Part shown: positions 58,987-64,000 of the stretch, in pieces
Layout: each line of letters starts with the position of its first letter
Numbering within the stretch: position 1 is the stretch's first letter
Assembly (NCBI GenBank): GCA_002682825.1
Contig: NOKP01000002.1
Location: 4,694,309 to 4,758,308 of the forward strand
DNA length: 64,000 nucleotides
Direction of reading: 5' to 3'
Source of the DNA: Neonectria sp. B-13
Taxonomy: Eukaryota; Ascomycota; Sordariomycetes; Hypocreales; Nectriaceae
Program-made: the position numbers and the translations under genes
Notes under the pieces: generated by a model
What the model was told of the DNA's origin: nothing
Databases searched by the model: none
The model's input: the letters and a program-made list of their open reading frames with translations, nothing else

Positions 58987-59853
58987 ATGCCGTCGGCGTC
59001 TCGTACCATCATCCCGCGCTTCCTCCTCCCGCTGCAGGGCCCTCTCTGGCGCGGCGTGCGCATCCCGCTGTCGCAGAACATCCACATCCGCTTCGCCTCG
59101 TCCTCGTCCTCGTCGAAGCCGTCGTCGTCCTCGCCCGCCAAGCCCATCGTCCTCGAAAAGCCCGCCCGCTTCAACCCGCCCTCCCACGGCTCCCGCCTCA
59201 AGCGCAACTCCGTGCCCCGGCACTATGGCCCCGAGCTCACCGACGCCGAGCGGCTCGCCCAGACCCAGAAGAACTACCCGGGCATGATGGCCCCCGAGGG
59301 CACCTGGGCGCATTGGTTCTGGAACAGCCGCCTGCTGCACACCCTCATCACCATGGTTTGTCCACTCCTTCACCGCAAGTCATGCATCCGCATCATCTGC
59401 TAACCAACCCACCAACAGGGCACCCTCTTCTTCCTCGGCGTCGCCACCTTCTTCATGAACTACGCCTACAACTCCCCCTTCAAGGACCTCGTGCCCCCCA
59501 TCTCCGACCTCTGGACCCAGCCCATCCACTTCTTCACGGCCTGGAAGTACGTCATCGTCGAGCACGAAAAGGACAAGGCCACCAAGGCCCAGGACCATCG
59601 CACCCGCCACCTCGACGACGTTGCTAAGCGCCGCTACTTCATGAAGATGCACGGCATCGAGGCCAAGGACCCCGTCACCGTCGTCTTCGGCAAGGGAGAG
59701 CCCAGGCCCGAGAACGAGCTCGAGAACGCAGAGCTCGAGGCCGCCGCCATGGGCCGCAAGATGCCCCCGAACCCCGCTGAGGAGCAGCACGAGAAGCACG
59801 ACCAGAACGAGCAGGGCCCTCGGGAGAAGAAGAAGTGGTTTGGTATCTTTTAA
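58987..59853 (+). CDS. conserved mitochondrial inner-membrane-type protein of unknown function
   Basis: A 267-residue protein of unknown role. Exons are 58987-59355 and 59419-59853, with a 63-bp intron (GTTTGT donor, AACAG acceptor). The N terminus (MPSASRTIIPRFLLPLQGPLWRGVRIP) is Arg-rich, with no acids in the first 27 residues, fitting a presequence; a Ser-rich stretch follows. PRHYGPELTDAERLAQTQKNY and a Trp-rich segment WAHWFWNSRLLHTL lead into one membrane span of about residues 117-138 (TLITMGTLFFLGVATFFMNYA). The rest is charged, with an EHEKDKATKAQDHRTRH helix and an acidic to basic C-terminal tail ending KKKWFGIF. I believe similar fungal proteins exist but cannot name a family. Being divergent from CYC1 hints at a respiratory role (inference). 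The GC-rich codons match neighbouring genes. Confidence 0.72.
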
Positions 59854-60033
59854 GCATAACGCATTTGTCATGTCATCTATGTATCCGTATCATGGCCATA
59901 GCCACGGCGCAAATCCCCATAACCGCGGGTCGCCGCTTGTAAGACTAGGTATCCATACCTTTTGAACACCAGTGAATCCCCCTCTACCTATGCCTTTCTC
60001 TCCGTGGCAGTGGTGTTATTTGGTGACTTCCCC

Positions 60034-61177
60034 TCATGCCAATTCCACGCCCTCCAGCCCGTCTAGAACCTCGTCTGCAACGCCTCCCTTTTCCAACACG
60101 GCCTGGATTATGCCGTCAAGGACCCCGAACTTAGTGCCGCCTAACGGCGCCTTCCACACTCCCTCCGCTGCTGACCCGTCTGCCGTTTGTTGCTTGCCAG
60201 GCGTAAAGGCCACCGTACTAGTGTTGCTGGTATGAGGCACGCCAGGCGGCGTCAGCCTAGACGGCGGATCGATCGTCCGGATCGACAACAATTGCAATTG
60301 GCGTCCTTTCGAGTCCACCTCCATATCCCCCGCATTGTGCGCCCGGGGCGCCTCCGCCACGGACACAGCGAGCGCCGTCTCGGCAACAGCCAGCTCCTCC
60401 TTGGCCGGGTCAAAAATGACATTGTCGCCTACAGCCACGACGAGCAGCGTGATGGGCGGGCGGGAGCCACCAGCAACAGTGCCTTCTCGCGGGTACAGGA
60501 AAGTCGAAGCTTCCCAGTCGTCGTCGAACATGGGATCCTCATCGCCCTCGGACTTTAGTCGCGGGAGACGGGTTGCCAGAAGAGCGAGGTGGGTGGTGAG
60601 GGAGAGGAGGGGAAGAGGGTAGGACAGGGGCGGGGAGATGAGAAGAACCTGTGTGCAGAAGATTATGTTAGCATTGTCCTCTCCAAGTTATTGCGAGTAG
60701 CGAGCGAAGCCCGGGGATATGACATACGTCGAGATATAACCGCCAGTGAAACCGCCGGTTGATGAAGAGCTTCTTGGCAAACTCCTTGTCCGCCAACAAC
60801 GCCTCCCTCAACATCTCGGCCAAAAACACCGTCGAAGCCTCGTCATCGCGCTGCCCTGGAACCTCGACCGCCAGCTCGAGCCAATCACCTCTGGTCTGCG
60901 CAGCCTCGGCGTCGGGTCTTGACCGGTCCTGCTCCTCGGCGCGAGGTGCCTCGACCGTCTTCTCAATCTCCGCCTTGACTCCGACGATGGCCTCAGTGCC
61001 GTCCGAGAAGTGCACGCGCGCGCTGCCGTTTGTCCCCGGCAGAATTCCCGTCTCGGCCGTCAACGGGCGGAACTGCGTGGGCGTGCGGCCATCGGGCCGG
61101 ATGGGCGGCTTGAGGGAGAGGGAGCGGTGGAGGTAGGCGAGCTCGGCGGGCGAGAAGAGGATCTGCTGGGACGCCAT
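60034..61177 (-). CDS. RRP42: RNA exosome subunit RRP42
   Basis: A non-catalytic RNase-PH-type subunit of the core exosome ring, which takes part in 3'-5' RNA processing and decay. The 354-residue product is joined from 61177-60728 and 60648-60034 across a 79-bp intron (GTATGT, CTAAC, CACAG). The N terminus MASQQILFSPAELAYLHRSL and the motif PPIRPDGRTPTQFRPL, then GSARVHFSDGTEAIVGVKAE, match Rrp42 rather than Rrp43 or Rrp46. The splice gives LYLDVLLISPPLSYPLPLLSL. The second half carries the PPITLLVVAVGDNVIFDPAKEEL block. Phosphorolytic residues are not expected in this subunit. A Glu/Asp-rich insert near 80-100 is longer than in yeast. It faces ATE1 in the same direction with a gap of about 0.7 kb. 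Confidence 0.93.
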
Positions 61178-61890
61178 CGTTTACCGCGCATCCATTGGCA
61201 GGCCCTGGGCGATCTGTTTGAATAGGCCTTCGCAGACGATAGAAAGGGCGCGCTGGGTCGGTTTTCGTCGAGAAGCCGTTTCGTCGTTTGCTTGCGATGC
61301 GAGGCTGAAGTTTTTTGGAGGAGCAAAGTTGGGGCCTACACCGAGGTGAACGATAAGATACGGAAATTTCATGGCGCGGGGTGTGGGGAGCTTCTTTCAA
61401 CATCCCACCTTGAGCCGCATGCTGTTCACCGGGGAGTTTGACTATCTCTTAAGGAACTATGGGCAATCATTAGTGACGTAAATGTTTGGTAACTATTCTT
61501 CTTGCTCTTAGCATCTAAATCATTCATCGACCCTTTCCAATCGCAAATCCATGCCAACCTAGAGCCTTTCTACATTACTGTCGGTATTCCAGAACCCCAG
61601 TCCTAGGGTAACATCCAATACCGCGCTACGATCCTGTTTGATCAGCTATCGGCCAAATCCAGTGGCATCTTCACAAGAATACACGGGAAGAAGGTAGGGG
61701 GAAGACAATACGGACTCAGCCCGCCTAGTTTTTATTCAAAGGTCACACTCTCAAACTCTGCTGTCAGACAAGGTAAATACAGTAGCCGCGTATAAACGGC
61801 GGAAGGTAGCCAAAATATGTACATGTTGTGGTCTCATAGATACAAGAACTCTAAAATTCCAGAAAGCCTACTGCTAAATCTTGCCTGCCT
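61178..61890. other. intergenic, no gene seen
   Basis: It lies between RRP42 and ATE1, both on the minus strand, and holds the RRP42 promoter and the ATE1 3' flank. Confidence 0.6.
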
Positions 61891-63401
61891 TCAACGTGGA
61901 GAAAAATCCAAGCAGATTTGATCCATCAGGTCCGGTCCTATGGCCGCTACAAGCTCAGCAACTCCTGGCTTCAAGCCAGGCCACTCTGCGACGCCTCGTT
62001 CCTCCCAGCTCACCAGATCAGATGTCTCATATAGAGGGCCATTTGGGGCTATCTTCAACGCAATGTGATCCATATCCCAAGAGAGCACCGATGAGAGAGA
62101 TGGTATGCCCGGCATCTTTGAGCTAAAGAGCCAAACATCATCATCGTCCTGATCAGACTCGTTGGCCGCTGATTCTTTTAGCTCACTGCTAATCTTTGCA
62201 TCCGGATCGCCATCCCCAACAGCAAGCGCAGCGCCATGAGAAGTCGCCAATCTCTCCTCAGACATGCTGACAAAGGGCTTCTTGTCGAGGAGATCCAGGA
62301 TCTCTCGATTCAGCGGATCCCACTCCAACGCCACAGGATCAAGAACAAACTGTGGGGAGTAGTCAATCTTGTACCGCATCTTGGGGCAGCTGTGGATATA
62401 AAATCCTGGATACCACCAGCCATACCCTTCTTCCATTGCAAGAGCAATCTCGTAGAGAGCACCCAGCTTACCAGGGGCGTGCATGTGGATGCTTTCGTGG
62501 TACAAAAAGTAGACGGAGCTTACGCAGTTCGGTAACAGATCAAGGACGCCAATGGCAACTAGTTTGCCGTCCAATCTGTAGCAATGGTGATAGGAGCCCA
62601 AAAGGCGCTTGCGCCCATCCGAACCTAGCATCGTTTCGCGCCTTAGAGGGGAGTTGCAGAGGAAGCCCTTGAAGCCCTTCCGGTTGATCTCACCGGGAGA
62701 ATCTTTGTGAACAACTCGCTGATAGTTTTCATAGACGACAAACTTTTCCTCAGTGAAGTCGTCATGCTCGAGCGTAACCTCGAGCTTGTGGGCGGCCTCT
62801 GGAGGTTTCAGTAGCTTTGAATCCTCAGCCTCATGGATCCGTTCAATCAGGTCAAAGTGATTATCTCGCATTTTCGCCTGGTCTCGTGACTTGGGGTAGA
62901 GACGCGCTGCCTCTTTGGCGTATGAATCGCCCATGACGTATCTGTTAAACCGGTTGAGGGTCTGCCGCTGGGCCCTGGACGGCTTAAACTCGCTCGAGTC
63001 AAGGCGGATGGTATAGTGAGGACAACAAGACCGTCGCTGATCTGGACGATACATGAGCGACCCAGAGCGCCTCCAGCATCTATCAACGAGGGTTTGGTAG
63101 AAGCTTGGGCTCAGTGAGCTGACTCTGGCATAGTACGAAAAGCCTATGATCCCACACAATGATTAGCCTCGGCATAGGACTAAGTGGTAATGTGGGAATA
63201 TGGAGGGCCAGCTTTAGTAAACCAGACCGGTGACCCATAATGTGTCAACGCAGGCAAACATGATACGAGATTTGAACACATGTAGGATTCAGTGTGCGAG
63301 GTGGTGTGAAGGCTCAAGGATGTAGAACAAGGGAAATTCACGTTTTGACTGACTCTTGCCGCGTGTTCCACAATAGCCGCATCTCGACGAGTTTGAGTAT
63401 C
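61891..63401 (-). CDS. ATE1: arginyl-tRNA--protein transferase ATE1 (5' exon start unresolved)
   Basis: It transfers Arg from Arg-tRNA to N-terminal Asp or Glu, creating an N-degron for ubiquitin-dependent decay. The main exon is 63143-61891 and the upstream exon is 63401-63342, with a 198-bp intron (GTGAAT donor, ATAG acceptor, CTAATC branch). The upstream exon supplies GYSNSSRCGYCGTRGKSQSK, holding the CGYC motif, and the join gives SKRFSYYARVSSLSP. The SCCPHY pair, known with CGYC as metal/Fe-S ligands in yeast Ate1, is in the main exon. The C-terminal domain shows VYFLYHESIHMHAPGKLGAL and WWYPGFYIHSCPKMRYK. I could not find a certain start ATG: GATCAG before 63401 looks like a second acceptor, so a further 5' exon likely lies between 63402 and the window end. 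Confidence 0.9.
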
Positions 63402-64000
63402 CTGATCTCGGGTCAGCCTTTGGTCCATGGAGGAGTGTGTATTGTTTCCGTGGGGGATAATTGGTAGCATCGTGAATCTCTTGAGTAAAGTGTTGAGGGC
63501 CGAACCGTGGGGGGAAGTGGGTGTGAGAATGAATGGGAGGATGATAACAACACCACAGTACAGTCATATGTGGTCACAATCGCAAGTGAGATGGACAAAG
63601 CTAAGTAGTTGCGAAGTCATCACGAAGAGCATTTGGAACGAAAGAAACCCAGTGAAGTCACAAGATACAAGCATATGTGGAGACTCGAAGTCCAAGTTTC
63701 GCGACGGCACGCCCAGTAATGCTCGGTTGCCCGACGATCAGCTTGGAGAGAGTGGAGGGGGCCGACGCGTGTGATGGGTTGTGTTATGCTGGCGGCAGGC
63801 AGCAAGGCCAGAGATCCGAGCCAGGCGGAGTTAAGTAGGTGAATGGTGGTGGTAGCGGTTGTAGAGGGAGGTAATGATGGTGGTGGTGCGCCAGTGCGAA
63901 GTACACACTCAGTACGCACAAGGCAAGACGCAGGCTGAGATCGAAGAGGAAGGGATGACAGCGATGGATGGACATGTGCCAGCGAGTGCTCAGACTCGGC
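63402..64000. other. upstream flank of ATE1, probably with its first exon
   Basis: Several minus-strand ATG codons occur (63438, 63470, 63567 and further up), but none joins with a GT donor to the CGYC exon in frame without doubt. The rest looks like leader and promoter. No other gene is seen. Confidence 0.4.

Overview
The window is nuclear DNA of a filamentous ascomycete, most likely a sordariomycete and perhaps hypocrealean. Genes are interrupted by short introns (mostly 47-150 bp) with GTRNGT-like donors, CTRAY-like branch points and YAG acceptors. The gene set also fits: a NACHT-ankyrin NLR, a fungal-specific transcription factor, an SH3-RasGEF of the CDC25 type, and a set of conserved housekeeping genes. 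Order and class are inferred from family resemblance, not from a search. All exon boundaries were read by eye and checked for phase.

Region by region. Positions 1-7.3 kb look like an accessory block: an NLR cut by the window start, a fungal transcription-factor-like protein without a zinc cluster, and a short-chain dehydrogenase. An intron-containing tRNA-Gly follows at 8.06 kb, then an ARMH3/DUF1741 protein on the minus strand (9.1-11.4 kb). From 11.4 to about 28.2 kb I find no convincing gene, an unusually long gap that is neither AT-rich nor visibly degraded. The RasGEF (29.3-33.0 kb) starts the gene-dense part. An UNC93-like membrane protein follows at 35-36.6 kb, with a second gene-poor gap of about 5 kb after it.

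From 41.7 kb onward most genes are conserved. ISA1 (mitochondrial Fe-S assembly), an O6-alkylguanine-DNA alkyltransferase, LSC2 (succinyl-CoA ligase beta), a small Ser-rich protein, a fructosamine-kinase-like enzyme, VPS20 (ESCRT-III), a RIX7-like double-AAA ATPase, cytochrome c, a conserved mitochondrial membrane protein of unknown role, RRP42 (RNA exosome) and ATE1 (arginyltransferase) follow in order. Five of these are, or are predicted to be, mitochondrial or respiratory (ISA1, LSC2, CYC1, the unknown membrane protein and, through its metal motifs only loosely, ATE1), but nothing suggests a co-functional cluster. Two divergent pairs, VPS20/RIX7-like and CYC1/unknown mitochondrial protein, share short promoters.

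The observations I rate highest are the RIX7-like ATPase, whose first AAA domain has a broken Walker A and a natural Glu-to-Gln change in Walker B; the 17-kb gene desert; and a hexanucleotide repeat that runs into the start codon of the fructosamine kinase. I found no clearly new multi-gene system.
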